From positions 1 through 64,000 of the forward strand of contig NZ_FOSR01000013.1 in NCBI RefSeq assembly GCF_900114325.1: a stretch of 64,000 bases of DNA. The letters are read 5' to 3'. Within the stretch, counting starts at the first letter, position 1; each line of letters starts with the position of its first letter. This stretch comes from Rhodanobacter glycinis. GTDB lineage: Bacteria > Pseudomonadota > Gammaproteobacteria > Xanthomonadales > Rhodanobacteraceae. This document shows positions 53,006 through 61,644 of this stretch, one piece after another. The notes below the pieces were generated by a model, which saw only the letters and a program-made list of their open reading frames with translations, was not told where the DNA came from and did no database searches. The translations under genes were made by a program, and so were the position numbers.

Positions 53006-55147
53006 ATGAATGCCATGATCCGGCGCTTTGGCGAATCGGTCGCGTGGGGAAACCTGCTGCGCGGCGAGGGCCTGGCGTGGCTGTTCGTGGCCAAGATCAT
53101 GCTCGCCTCGCTGTCGGCGCTGTGGCTGGCCTTGCGTTTCGGCTTGCCGCAGCCGTATACGGCGATGCTCACCGTGTTTGTGGTGATGCGTCCGCAGTCG
53201 GGCCTGGTGCTGGCCAAAAGCTTCTACCGTGCCATCGGCACCCTGGCCGGTGCGGCGGCCATCTTGCTGCTGTACGCACTGCTGCCGCAGCAGCGCGTGC
53301 TGTTCCTGCTCGGGCTGGCGCTGTGGGTGAGTGCATGCACGTTCGGCGCGGCGCGTTACCGCAACTTCGCCGCGTATGCCTTCGTGCTGTCCGGCTACAC
53401 CGCCTGCATCATCGGCCTGCCCGCGGTGAGCGCGCCCACCGACATCTTCGAGGACGCGGTGGCCCGTGTGTCCGAGGTGATGCTGGGCATCCTCTGCGCC
53501 GGTGTGGTCAGCGACGTGATCTTCCCGCAGCGCCTGCGCGACGCGCTGGTGCGTGGCGTGCGCGCGCGCTTCGTCGCCTTCGTGCGTTACAGCCATGATG
53601 CGCTCACCGGAACCTACGACCACGCCCGCATCGAGGCACGCTGGCGCGATTTCGTGATCGAGGCGATCGGGCTGGAAGCCCAGCGCAGTTCCACCATCTT
53701 CGAGAATCCGCAGACCCGGGCGCGCAGCGCGATGGTGCAGCGGCTGAACCTGGAATTCATGGATGCGAATACACGCTTGTTGCGTCTGCATCACTGGATG
53801 CACCGCCTGCGCCAGCAGCGTGGCAGCACGGGTGAGGTGCCGCGTGATGCCGCCGTCGCCGCGGTGGTGACGGCGGTGGAAACGCTGTACCAACCGTTGG
53901 CCACCGCATTCGACGTGGATCTGGATGCGCATACCGGCGAGCATGCGCGTGATCTCGCGCTGTCGCTGTCGCGCTTCAGCGCCGCCCTGCCCGCGCAGTC
54001 GACCCGTTTGCGCGAAGGCCTGCCCGCGCGCGTCCGGCCCGATCTCGACGTGGCATTGACCTTGCTCGATGACTACGCGCGTGCGCTGCGCCGCTACGCC
54101 TCCACCTATGCCACCTTGCGCAGTGCGCCGGTGGACAGTGACGCGGCGCCCGCCTCGCGCCGGCACCGCTTCGTGCCGCACACCGACACCTTGGTCGACC
54201 TGGTGGCCGGCTCACGGGCCGGGTTGGCGCTGCTGATCGGCGCGGCAATCTGGATCCTCACCGCATGGCCGAGCGGACTGGGCATGGTGATCCTCGCCAC
54301 CGTGTTCGTGGCGCTGTACAGTTCCAGCCCCAATCCGGTCGCGTCGCTGCGCTATCTGGTCACCGGCTTCCTGCTGGCCTCGGTCTGCGCGCTGTTCTGT
54401 TACACCGTGCTGCTGCCGCAGGCCGACGGCTTCGTCATGTTGAGCTGTGCATTGGTGCCGTTCCTGATGGTCGGCAGCTACATGCTGACGCGGCCGGCAC
54501 TGGCGGCGATCGGCGCGGGCTTCAACATCATCTTCGTCGACGCGGTGGGCGTGCGCGCGCCGCAGGTGTTCGACTGGGCCGGCATCCTCAACGACGTGCT
54601 GGCCGACCTGTCCTGCGTATTGCTGGCACTGGTGTTGCTGTCCACCATCATGCCGGCGGGTGGCCGCTGGATGCGTCGGCGCATGTTGCATCGTCTGCGC
54701 GGCTATGTGGTGGAGGCTTGCATCGCGCCGCTGCGCGGCCAGCGTGCGCGACTGGAAACGGCGCCGCGTGATTTGCTGCAGAAGCTGCTGGCCCAGCCCG
54801 GCGCATCGGCCGAGACCACTGCGCAAACCCTGCGCTGGGCGCAGCTGGTGATGAACATCGGTCGTGGCGTGCTCGATCTGCGCGAGCGGATGCAGGTGGC
54901 ACCGCCGCCGGCCGTATTGAGCGAACCCTTGCAGCACGACGCGCTGCCGCGCCTGGCCGAGTTGTTCGAACGGCCAGGCGCGGGCACCCACGCACGTGCC
55001 CTGGCCTCACTCGACGAGGCCATGCGCATCGCCGTGATGGACGCGCCGCCCGGGCGACGGCCGCTGCTGATCCAGCTCCACCTGCTGCGCACGCAACTGC
55101 GCGACGCGGCCTACACGCTGGGCGGCGAACGATTGCCGCCCGCGTAG
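53006..55147 (+). CDS. FUSC-family membrane protein (AaeB/YccS-like)
   Basis: 713 residues from the ATG at 53006 (MNAMIRRFGESVAWGN). Two halves, each with a hydrophobic FUSC-type membrane domain (LPQPYTAMLTVFVVMRPQSGLVLAKSFYRAIGTLAGAAAIL and LVDLVAGSRAGLALLIGAAIWILTAWPSGLGM), separated by a long soluble helical region (residues about 190-390). AaeB relatives export aromatic carboxylic acids. The usual companions DUF1656 and an AaeA adaptor are absent here, though the efflux locus directly upstream supplies an adaptor and outer-membrane factor. It lies 166 bp after the second MFS gene on the same strand, convergent with pagL. Confidence 0.9.
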   Translation: MNAMIRRFGESVAWGNLLRGEGLAWLFVAKIMLASLSALWLALRFGLPQPYTAMLTVFVVMRPQSGLVLAKSFYRAIGTLAGAAAILLLYALLPQQRVLFLLGLALWVSACTFGAARYRNFAAYAFVLSGYTACIIGLPAVSAPTDIFEDAVARVSEVMLGILCAGVVSDVIFPQRLRDALVRGVRARFVAFVRYSHDALTGTYDHARIEARWRDFVIEAIGLEAQRSSTIFENPQTRARSAMVQRLNLEFMDANTRLLRLHHWMHRLRQQRGSTGEVPRDAAVAAVVTAVETLYQPLATAFDVDLDAHTGEHARDLALSLSRFSAALPAQSTRLREGLPARVRPDLDVALTLLDDYARALRRYASTYATLRSAPVDSDAAPASRRHRFVPHTDTLVDLVAGSRAGLALLIGAAIWILTAWPSGLGMVILATVFVALYSSSPNPVASLRYLVTGFLLASVCALFCYTVLLPQADGFVMLSCALVPFLMVGSYMLTRPALAAIGAGFNIIFVDAVGVRAPQVFDWAGILNDVLADLSCVLLALVLLSTIMPAGGRWMRRRMLHRLRGYVVEACIAPLRGQRARLETAPRDLLQKLLAQPGASAETTAQTLRWAQLVMNIGRGVLDLRERMQVAPPPAVLSEPLQHDALPRLAELFERPGAGTHARALASLDEAMRIAVMDAPPGRRPLLIQLHLLRTQLRDAAYTLGGERLPPA

Positions 55148-55155
55148 GCTGGTTC

Positions 55156-55686
55156 TCAGATGTTGAAGGCCAGGCCGACCAGCGCCATCGTCTCGCCGCG
55201 GTTCGGCTCGTGCATGCTGCCGTTGGAGATGTGGCGCAATTGGAAGCTCCAGTGCTTGCCCTGCCAACCCAGCGTGCTGACGAATTCGTAGCCACTGCTC
55301 AGCGCCTGTGTGCGGCCGCTGTGATACGCGGGCTGGAAACTGAAGAACAGCGGGCGATACCAAGCATCGGCATCGCCGTAATGGAAGCGTGCGCCGGCGG
55401 CCGCCAGCCATACCGAATCGCTGGTGGTGTAGCGCGAGTTGCGGTAACGCGACACGTCGCGGCCGTTGATCCAGCCGACCGACACATCCGGCGACCAGGT
55501 GAGGCGGGTGCTGCCGATACGGTGTTCGCCGAACACGCCTTCGAGGAAGGCGGCGTTGCTGCCGTAACCGTCCATGTAACTGCGACCGGCCTGCACTTCG
55601 ATGCGGGTGGCGGCAGTAGCGGGCAGCGCGGGGAGGGCAAGCAGCGCAAGAACAGCGAGCCGACGGAGGAAGGTGCTTGATCGCAT
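55156..55686 (-). CDS. pagL: PagL-like lipid A 3-O-deacylase
   Basis: 176 residues from the ATG at 55686. Signal peptide to about residue 26 (LALLALPALPATAA). An eight-strand outer-membrane barrel ends in the aromatic F-N-I terminus. The C-terminal motif LRHISNGSMHEPNRGE carries H152 and S154 with E165 (or E160) as the acidic partner, the known PagL catalytic arrangement H-x-S-N. It removes the 3-position acyl chain from lipid A and modulates envelope recognition. Convergent with the FUSC gene (8 bp between the coding ends) and divergent from ntrB. No PhoP box is recognised upstream. Confidence 0.9.
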   Translation of the reverse strand: MRSSTFLRRLAVLALLALPALPATAATRIEVQAGRSYMDGYGSNAAFLEGVFGEHRIGSTRLTWSPDVSVGWINGRDVSRYRNSRYTTSDSVWLAAAGARFHYGDADAWYRPLFFSFQPAYHSGRTQALSSGYEFVSTLGWQGKHWSFQLRHISNGSMHEPNRGETMALVGLAFNI

Positions 55687-55870
55687 GGGGAACGGGCCTT
55701 GGGGAAGGGGGAATGCTTGCTGCACTCGTAAGTTTACTAATTGTGCCAGCCCTTGTGGCTCCTACAAAAGTCGCATGGAAGCAACACAGTGTTGCGCCAG
55801 ATGCACGTTCGTCGCGGAGCCGCGCAGAGGGGAGAGAACAGGTTTGCAAGCCCGGTTTGGATTTCGCCAT

Positions 55871-55906
55871 TTGCACCAAATCAATTCATTGCCCATAGTG
55901 GTGCAA
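55871..55906. promoter_or_regulatory. TGCACCA/TGGTGCA half-sites at the ntrB start
   Basis: TTGCACCA (55871-55878) and TGGTGCAA (55899-55906) are exact 8-bp inverted arms, 20 bp apart; the second overlaps the ntrB ATG. The arms match NtrC half-sites (TGCACCA...TGGTGCA), but the usual spacing is much shorter, so this is a pair of half-sites, not a standard NtrC site. Confidence 0.45.
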
Positions 55907-56916
55907 TGGAAACGATGCCGTGGCGATCACTGGCGGAGCAAATGGCAACCGGGCTGGCCCTGGTCGACGCGGATTTGCGCGTGCAGTGGCACAACGCCGC
56001 GCTGGCCGAATGGCTGGAGCTGGGCTTGCGCAGTGCCATCGGCGTGCCATTGGCGGGCTTGGTGGCCACGCCGGAGCTGGCGCAACAGGCGGCGCGGGCA
56101 CTGGCCGAGCAGCGGCTGTTGCAAGTGCGGGGCGTGGGCTTGGGCGGGGCCACTGGCGGTACGCGCCGGCTGGACGTCACGTTGCAGCCCTTCGATGCAG
56201 ACCATCTGCTGCTGGAAGTGCATGCCCTGGCCGAACTGCCGGCCGTGGCTTCGCCGTTGTCAGCGACCTTGCGCGGCTTTGCGCATGAGGTGAAAAACCC
56301 GCTGGCCGGCCTGCGTGGCGCGGCGCAACTGCTGCAGCGGCGCCTGCACGATGACGACCTGAAAGCACTGGCGGCGATGGTGCTGGCCGAAACCGACCGG
56401 CTGACCACGCTGGCCAATCGCCTGCTGCATCACGATGGCGCGCCACGGCTCGGCGCGGTCAATCCGCACGCCTTGCTGGAGCGCCTGGTCGAGCTGCTGC
56501 GGGCCGAGTCGCCGCCGCCGATACTGCGCCACGATTACGACCCCAGCCTGCCCGACGTGCACGGCGATGCCGATCGCCTGCAGCAGATCCTGCTGAACCT
56601 GGCGCGGAACGCGATCGAGGCCGGCGCGCGCACGCTTACCCTGCGCACCCGCGCCGAGCATGGCATCCGCGTGGGGGAGCGTGTGTTGCGCAGCGCCTTG
56701 CGCATCGACGTGATCGACGACGGCCCCGGCGTACCGGCGGAGCTGCGCGAGACCTTGTTCGAACCGCTGGTTTCCGGTCGCGCCGACGGCAGCGGGCTGG
56801 GCCTGGCGCTGTCGCGCGAGATCGCGCATGAGCACGGCGGCGAGCTGCGTTACGCCAGCCGTCCGGGCGAGACCACGTTCTCGTTGTATTTGCCGCTGGA
56901 GCGCACGCATGGCTGA
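55906..56916 (+). CDS. ntrB: Nitrogen regulation sensor histidine kinase NtrB
   Basis: 336 residues from the ATG at 55906 (METMPWRSLAEQMATGLALVD). N-terminal PAS domain (residues about 5-100). H-box FAHEVKNPLAGLRGAAQLLQ with phospho-acceptor H127, N-box LLNLARNAIEAGARTL, G-boxes DDGPGVPAELRETLFEPLVSGRADGSGLGLALSREIAHEHGG. No membrane segments, so cytoplasmic as expected for NtrB. It phosphorylates NtrC under nitrogen limitation; PII proteins control it in known cases. Overlaps ntrC by 8 bp. The glnA gene usually found upstream is not in this window. Confidence 0.95.
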   Translation: METMPWRSLAEQMATGLALVDADLRVQWHNAALAEWLELGLRSAIGVPLAGLVATPELAQQAARALAEQRLLQVRGVGLGGATGGTRRLDVTLQPFDADHLLLEVHALAELPAVASPLSATLRGFAHEVKNPLAGLRGAAQLLQRRLHDDDLKALAAMVLAETDRLTTLANRLLHHDGAPRLGAVNPHALLERLVELLRAESPPPILRHDYDPSLPDVHGDADRLQQILLNLARNAIEAGARTLTLRTRAEHGIRVGERVLRSALRIDVIDDGPGVPAELRETLFEPLVSGRADGSGLGLALSREIAHEHGGELRYASRPGETTFSLYLPLERTHG

Positions 56917-58285
56917 CGACATCTGGATCATCGACGACGACCGCAGCGTGCGCTTCGTGCTGGCCGAGGCGCTGCGCGATGCGGGCTTGTCCGTGCGCGA
57001 ATTCGGCGATGCGGCCACGGTGCGCGAAGCCTTGCGCAAGGGGCGGCCGGCGTTGCTGGTCACCGACGTGCGCATGCCCGGCGCCAGCGGGCTGGACTTG
57101 CTCGGCGAGCTGCAGGCACGCGAGATCGGCCCGGTGATCGTGATGAGCGCCTACACCGATGTCGCCACCACCGCCGCGGCATACCGTGCCGGCGCGGTGG
57201 ATTACCTGGCCAAGCCGTTCGACCTCGATCAGGCGGTGGCGTCGGTGCAGCGGGCGCTGGCCGATGCGCCGCAGGCGGATGCACCTGCTCCGGCGGTCGC
57301 GCTGCCCAGCCATGCATTGCTGGGCGAAAGCGCGGCGATGCGCGAGGTGTTTCGCCTGATCGGCCGCGTCGCCGCCAGCGATCTCAACGTGCTGGTTACC
57401 GGCGAAACCGGCACCGGCAAGGAATTGGTGGCGCGCGCGCTGCACGAGGAAAGCGCGCGCAGCAGCAAGCCGTTCGTGGCGCTCAACACCGCGGCGATTC
57501 CCTCCGAGTTGCTGGAAAGCGAACTGTTCGGTCACGAGGCCGGCGCCTTCACCGGCGCGGCGCGCCGCGTGGCCGGCCGTTTCGAGCAGGCTGAAGGCGG
57601 CACGCTGTTTCTCGACGAGATCGGTGACATGCCGCTGGCGCTGCAGACGCGCCTGCTGCGTGTGCTGGCCGGCGGCGAGTTCTATCGGGTGGGCGGACGC
57701 GAGCTGATCCGCTGCAATGTGCGCATCGTCGCCGCCACCCACCAGGACCTGGATGCGCGGGTGGTTTCCGGCCAGTTCCGCGCCGACCTCAAGCATCGGC
57801 TCGACGTGGTGCGTATCGCGCTGCCGGCGTTGCGCGAGCGGCGCAGCGACATCGCGGTGCTGGCGCAGCACTTCCTGGCCACCGCTGCGCAGGAATTGAA
57901 GCTGCCGCCGAAGCGTTTCTCCAAGGCTGCATTGAAAGCCGTGGCGCAGCGCGATTACCCGGGCAACGTGCGCGAGCTGGAAAATCTGTGCCGTCGCGTG
58001 GCGGTGATCGCCGCGGGCAACGAGATCCTTCCCGCCGACCTCGGCCAGGCGCCGGCCACCGCACATGGCGACTGGACCGATGCCCTGCGCGATTGGGCGA
58101 GCCGTGCGCTGGCCGACGACGAAGCCGATATCCACTCGCGTGCCCGCGAAGCGCTGGATCGCGTCTTGCTGGAAGCCGCGCTGGCCGCGCACCAAGGGCA
58201 TCGCCAGCACGCCGCCGCGGCATTGGGCGTGGGCCGCAACACGCTGACCCGCAAGCTGGGGGCTTCGCGTACGCGCAAAGGCTAG
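56909..58285 (+). CDS. ntrC: Nitrogen regulation response regulator NtrC (sigma54 activator)
   Basis: 458 residues from the ATG at 56909, inside the ntrB end. Receiver domain with phosphate acceptor D53 ([10 protein letters not shown]) and conserved K102 (DYLAKPFD). AAA+ domain with Walker [16 protein letters not shown], the sigma54-contact loop GAFTGA in [18 protein letters not shown], Walker [15 protein letters not shown] and arginine finger region. C-terminal Fis-type [27 protein letters not shown]. It activates sigma54 promoters of nitrogen-assimilation genes. Co-transcribed with ntrB. Confidence 0.96.
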   Translation: MADDIWIIDDDRSVRFVLAEALRDAGLSVREFGDAATVREALRKGRPALLVTDVRMPGASGLDLLGELQAREIGPVIVMSAYTDVATTAAAYRAGAVDYLAKPFDLDQAVASVQRALADAPQADAPAPAVALPSHALLGESAAMREVFRLIGRVAASDLNVLVTGETGTGKELVARALHEESARSSKPFVALNTAAIPSELLESELFGHEAGAFTGAARRVAGRFEQAEGGTLFLDEIGDMPLALQTRLLRVLAGGEFYRVGGRELIRCNVRIVAATHQDLDARVVSGQFRADLKHRLDVVRIALPALRERRSDIAVLAQHFLATAAQELKLPPKRFSKAALKAVAQRDYPGNVRELENLCRRVAVIAAGNEILPADLGQAPATAHGDWTDALRDWASRALADDEADIHSRAREALDRVLLEAALAAHQGHRQHAAAALGVGRNTLTRKLGASRTRKG

Positions 58286-58408
58286 CACCGTAGGACGGCG
58301 TGCATGGGACGCTTCGACTTCGCTTGCTTGCGCAGGCTACGCTCAACACAACGGTGAGGTGACGTCCTCGCTGTTATGTCCATCAAGCCATCTGCAAGCG
58401 AAACCCTT

Positions 58409-58864
58409 ATGTCCGAACCCACGATCCGCCCGGCCACCCGTGATGACATCGCCCACCTGGTTGCCTGGAACGCCACGATGGCGTGGGAAACCGAGGCGAA
58501 GCGGCTCGATCCGGAGGTACTGGCGCGTGGGGTCGCCGGGGTATTCGATGAGCCGCGTCGCGGCTTCTACCTCGTCGCCGAGCGCGATGGCACGGCCGTT
58601 GGCGGCCTGCTGGTCACCTATGAATGGAGCGACTGGCGCTGTGGCGATTTCTGGTGGATCCAGAGCGTCTACGTGGAACCGACGGCCCGTCGCGGCGGCG
58701 TGTTCCGTGCGTTGCACGAGGCGGTGGTGCAGCGCGCGCGCGATGCCGGCGCGGTCGGCGTGCGGTTGTACGTCGAGACGGAAAACCTCCGCGCCCAGGC
58801 CACCTACGAAGGCCTGGGCATGCAGCGCTGCCATTACTTCATGTACGAGCAGATGTTGCGCTGA
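58409..58864 (+). CDS. GNAT-family N-acetyltransferase
   Basis: 151 residues from the ATG at 58409 (MSEPTIRPATRDDIAHLVAWN), the usual N-terminal position of the fold; an in-frame ATG at 58376 adds 11 residues. Core blocks FYLVAERDGTAVGGLLVTYEWSDWRCGDFWWIQSVYVEPTARRGGVFRALHEAVV (acetyl-CoA loop R-R-G-G-V) and VRLYVETENLRAQATYEGLGM. The substrate is unknown; the family includes amino-acid and drug acetylases. Not near the collar-cassette GNAT in sequence. A repeat element follows. Confidence 0.92.
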   Translation: MSEPTIRPATRDDIAHLVAWNATMAWETEAKRLDPEVLARGVAGVFDEPRRGFYLVAERDGTAVGGLLVTYEWSDWRCGDFWWIQSVYVEPTARRGGVFRALHEAVVQRARDAGAVGVRLYVETENLRAQATYEGLGMQRCHYFMYEQMLR

Positions 58865-58888
58865 TCCGGCGAATCCGATCATCGGTAC

Positions 58889-58972
58889 GGCTGTGGGAGC
58901 CCGCTGGCGGGCGATGCTCTTGCCGGACTTTCGCGGGAGAAGAGCATCGCCCGCGAGCGGGCTCTTACAGCC
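58889..58972. repeat. Dispersed inverted repeat (GGGAGCCCGCTGGCGGGCGATGCTCTT family)
   Basis: GGCTGTGGGAGCCCGCTGGC on the left pairs with GCGAGCGGGCTCTTACAGCC on the right, and GGGCGATGCTCTT with AAGAGCATCGCCC. One or two mismatches per arm. Same family as 30589-30666. It sits between the GNAT gene and the convergent unknown gene. Confidence 0.85.
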
Positions 58973-58984
58973 GCGCTGCGTGGG

Positions 58985-60121
58985 TCAATGCAGGGGCGTG
59001 GCGGGTGCGCCGAGCTGGCCGGCATCGTCCAGCAGCACGCGACCCAGCGCATGCACGTCGGTGGAAATGCCGTAGCGTTCGGCCAGCAGGGTGACCAGCG
59101 GGCCCAGTGCGCTGGGTTGCAGCGGATAGCCGTGGGCCAGCGCGCGGGCGCGACCGCCGTCGCCGCGTTGGGCCACGGTCAGCGCGACTACGCCGAGGCC
59201 GGGCGCTTCATGGGCGAACAGCGCCGGGGCGTCGTAGCCGGGATCGGCATCGGCGAGGATTTCCAGCAGGTAGCCCTGGCTGGCCGGAGTGGCGTCGTTT
59301 TCCAGCTGCAGCGGAATGCGGTGCGCATCGAGCAGGGCGACGTACTGGCGCAGTTCGAACACGAGGCCGGCAACATCGTGCGCGCGTTGCGCGGCATCGT
59401 CGGTCGTCTGTGCGGCGAGCCATTGCGTGGGTGGCTGCGCGTGCACCACGCCGTTGGCGTAGCGCAGGGCCAGGCCGCGCGCGCTGAGTGTGGATTCCTC
59501 GCCATACGGGGTGAGCAGCGCCGCTTCCAGCAGCGTCCACAACGGCGCCAGGTTCACGTGTTCGTATTGCACGCAGGTCAGCGCGATGAGGTCGTTGCGG
59601 CTGAGGTAGCGTGCGTGTTCCAGCTGCACACCGAGTGTGCGCATCAGCCAGTCGGCGGTGCGTTGGCCGGCTTCGCCGCGGCCGACCAGTTGCACTTCCA
59701 GTTCCGCGGAAAGGTCGTCGGCCTGTGCCTCGGGCGCCAGCAGCGACAACGGCAGTACGCGCATCGGGCCGTCGGCGTAGGTGGCGTCGGGCTCCAGCGG
59801 CTGCGCGGGCATGTGGCCTTCATGGCTGCCGAACGCCACCACGTTTTCCAGATGGCCGCGCGGCACGCGGCGCGCCAGTTCGTCCAGCGTGGCCCAGACC
59901 GGGAAGCCGGGGCGCAGCAGTTCCACCGTGTCGAACAGCGCGCCGGCGAGAGCCAGGCGGGCATTGTCCACTTGCGGCACCAACGCGTGCAAATCGGCGG
60001 CAACCAGGGCCGCCAGTTCGGCGGCTTCGTCGCAGCTCAGCGTCAGCCGTGCCGGCGTCGCGCCGTGTGACAGCTCCAGCACCAGGACGGCGGGGAGGGC
60101 AATCGGCTGCGAACTTTCCAC
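58985..60121 (-). CDS. Unrecognised cytoplasmic protein, 378 residues
   Basis: ATG at 60121 (MESSQPIALPAVLVLELSHGATPARLTLS). No signal peptide or membrane segment; rich in Ala, Leu, Asp and Glu, with long helical stretches. Notable pieces: FPVWATLDELARRVPRGHLENVVAFGSHEGHMPAQPLEP, LTCVQYEHVNLAPLWTLLEAALLTPYGEE, PGLGVVALTVAQRGDGG and a C-terminal LLAERYGISTDVHALGRVLLDDAG. I see no catalytic or binding motif I can name. Divergent from the thiolase gene across 115 bp, so the two may share a promoter region and perhaps a role in acyl metabolism, which is inference only. Confidence 0.8.
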   Translation of the reverse strand: MESSQPIALPAVLVLELSHGATPARLTLSCDEAAELAALVAADLHALVPQVDNARLALAGALFDTVELLRPGFPVWATLDELARRVPRGHLENVVAFGSHEGHMPAQPLEPDATYADGPMRVLPLSLLAPEAQADDLSAELEVQLVGRGEAGQRTADWLMRTLGVQLEHARYLSRNDLIALTCVQYEHVNLAPLWTLLEAALLTPYGEESTLSARGLALRYANGVVHAQPPTQWLAAQTTDDAAQRAHDVAGLVFELRQYVALLDAHRIPLQLENDATPASQGYLLEILADADPGYDAPALFAHEAPGLGVVALTVAQRGDGGRARALAHGYPLQPSALGPLVTLLAERYGISTDVHALGRVLLDDAGQLGAPATPLH

Positions 60122-60236
60122 GTGAATGTTTCCGGAAACGGCAAAGCGTCGATTCTACCATTCACGGTTTTGGGCTTTCGCCATACGCCGGGGCAGGGTA
60201 GCCTTGCCTTGTCAAGCGTATCTGGATAGCAGAAGC

Positions 60237-61523
60237 ATGGAAAACACCCAAAAGCGCGTCGGTGTGATCGGCGGTATCCGCATTCCGTTCTGTCGCAACA
60301 ACACCGCGTATGCCGATGTGGGCAACTTCGGCATGTCGGTGAAGGTGCTCGGCGCGCTGGTGGAGCGCTTCGGCCTGCACGGCGAGGAATTGGGCGAAGT
60401 GGCGCTGGGTGCGGTGATCAAGCATGCCTCGGACTGGAACCTGGCGCGCGAGGCGGTGCTCAGCTCCGGGCTGGCGCCGACCACGCCGGGCATCACCACG
60501 GCGCGTGCGTGCGGTACCTCGCTGGACAACACCATCATCGTGGCCAACAAGATCGCCACCGGGCAGATCGAAGCCGGCATCGCCGCCGGTTCGGACACCA
60601 CCAGCGACGTGCCGATCGTGTACAGCCCGCGCCTGCGCAAGCGCATGCTGGCGATCAATCGCGCCAAGGGCTGGCAGGACAAGCTGGCCGCCGCCACGCG
60701 CGGCTTCTCGTTCGGCGAGCTCAAGCCCTCGTTCCCGGGTGTGGCCGAGCCGCGCACCGGCATGTCGATGGGCGATCACTGCGAGAAGATGGCCAGGGAG
60801 TGGCAGATCAGCCGCGAAGCGCAGGACCTGCTGGCGCTGGGCAGCCACCACAAGCTGGCGGCCGCGTATGACGCGAACTTCTTCGAGGATTTGCTGGTGC
60901 CGTTCCGTGGCCTGAAGCGCGACGGTTTCCTGCGTCCGGATTCCACGCTGGAAAAACTGGCCTCGTTGAAACCGGCGTTCGACAAGCGCTCGGGCAAGGG
61001 CACGCTGACTGCGGGCAATTCCACGGGATTGTCCGACGGCGCCGCCGCGGTACTGCTGGGCAGCGACGAATGGGCGGCCAAACGCGGCCTGAAGGTGCAG
61101 GCCTACTTCCGCGATGCCGAAGTGGCGGCGGTGGATTTCGTGCACGGCGAGGGCCTGCTGATGGCGCCCACCATCGCCGTGCCGCGTCTGCTCAAGCGCA
61201 ACGGGCTGACCCTGCAGGACTTCGACTTCTACGAGATCCACGAGGCGTTTGCAGCGCAGGTGCTGTGCACCTTGCGTGCGTGGGAAAGCGCCGATTACTG
61301 CAAGCAGCGGCTGGGTCTGGATGCACCGCTGGGCTCGATCGATCCAGGCAAGCTCAATGTGCATGGTTCCTCGCTGGCGGTGGGTCATCCGTTCGCCGCC
61401 ACCGGTGCGCGACTGGTCGCCACGCTGGCCAGGTTGCTGGAACAAAAGGGCTCGGGCCGCGGCCTGATCTCGATCTGCACCGCCGGTGGCATGGGCGTGA
61501 CCGCGATCCTCGAGCGTCCCTGA
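60237..61523 (+). CDS. Acetyl-CoA C-acyltransferase (thiolase, FadI/trifunctional-beta type)
   Basis: 428 residues from the ATG at 60237. The nucleophile is C92 in TARACGTSLDN. The C-terminal residues are IHEAFAAQVLCTL (HEAF, as in FadI and mitochondrial trifunctional beta subunits, where most thiolases have NEAF), SSLAVGHPFAATGARL and SICTAGGMGVTAI with the acid/base Cys. It cleaves 3-ketoacyl-CoA in beta-oxidation, or condenses acetyl-CoA. The FadJ-like partner is not adjacent here. Divergent from an unrecognised gene. Followed at 121 bp by a TonB-domain protein behind a repeat. Confidence 0.95.
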   Translation: MENTQKRVGVIGGIRIPFCRNNTAYADVGNFGMSVKVLGALVERFGLHGEELGEVALGAVIKHASDWNLAREAVLSSGLAPTTPGITTARACGTSLDNTIIVANKIATGQIEAGIAAGSDTTSDVPIVYSPRLRKRMLAINRAKGWQDKLAAATRGFSFGELKPSFPGVAEPRTGMSMGDHCEKMAREWQISREAQDLLALGSHHKLAAAYDANFFEDLLVPFRGLKRDGFLRPDSTLEKLASLKPAFDKRSGKGTLTAGNSTGLSDGAAAVLLGSDEWAAKRGLKVQAYFRDAEVAAVDFVHGEGLLMAPTIAVPRLLKRNGLTLQDFDFYEIHEAFAAQVLCTLRAWESADYCKQRLGLDAPLGSIDPGKLNVHGSSLAVGHPFAATGARLVATLARLLEQKGSGRGLISICTAGGMGVTAILERP

Positions 61524-61540
61524 GCGACAGTGCCGGCCAG

Positions 61541-61620
61541 GCGGGAGCGAGCGGCTTCAGCCGCGATTCGCCCTGCGCGTGCATAAATGGGCGTCATTGC
61601 GGCTGAAAGCCGCCTCTACG
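61541..61620. repeat. Palindromic element (GCGGCTTCAGCCGCG family)
   Basis: GCGGCTTCAGCCGCG (61551-61565) is inverted as TGCGGCTGAAAGCCGC (61598-61613) around a 32-bp spacer. A third or fourth dispersed repeat type in the window; it lies directly upstream of the TonB-domain gene and could shape its leader. Confidence 0.8.
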
Positions 61621-61644
61621 AGAAGGCAGGCTGCCGCTACCGTC

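Noticed and set aside
53006-55147. A complete aae-type operon
   Set aside because: No DUF1656 or AaeA gene next to the FUSC gene; the preceding genes are emr-type.
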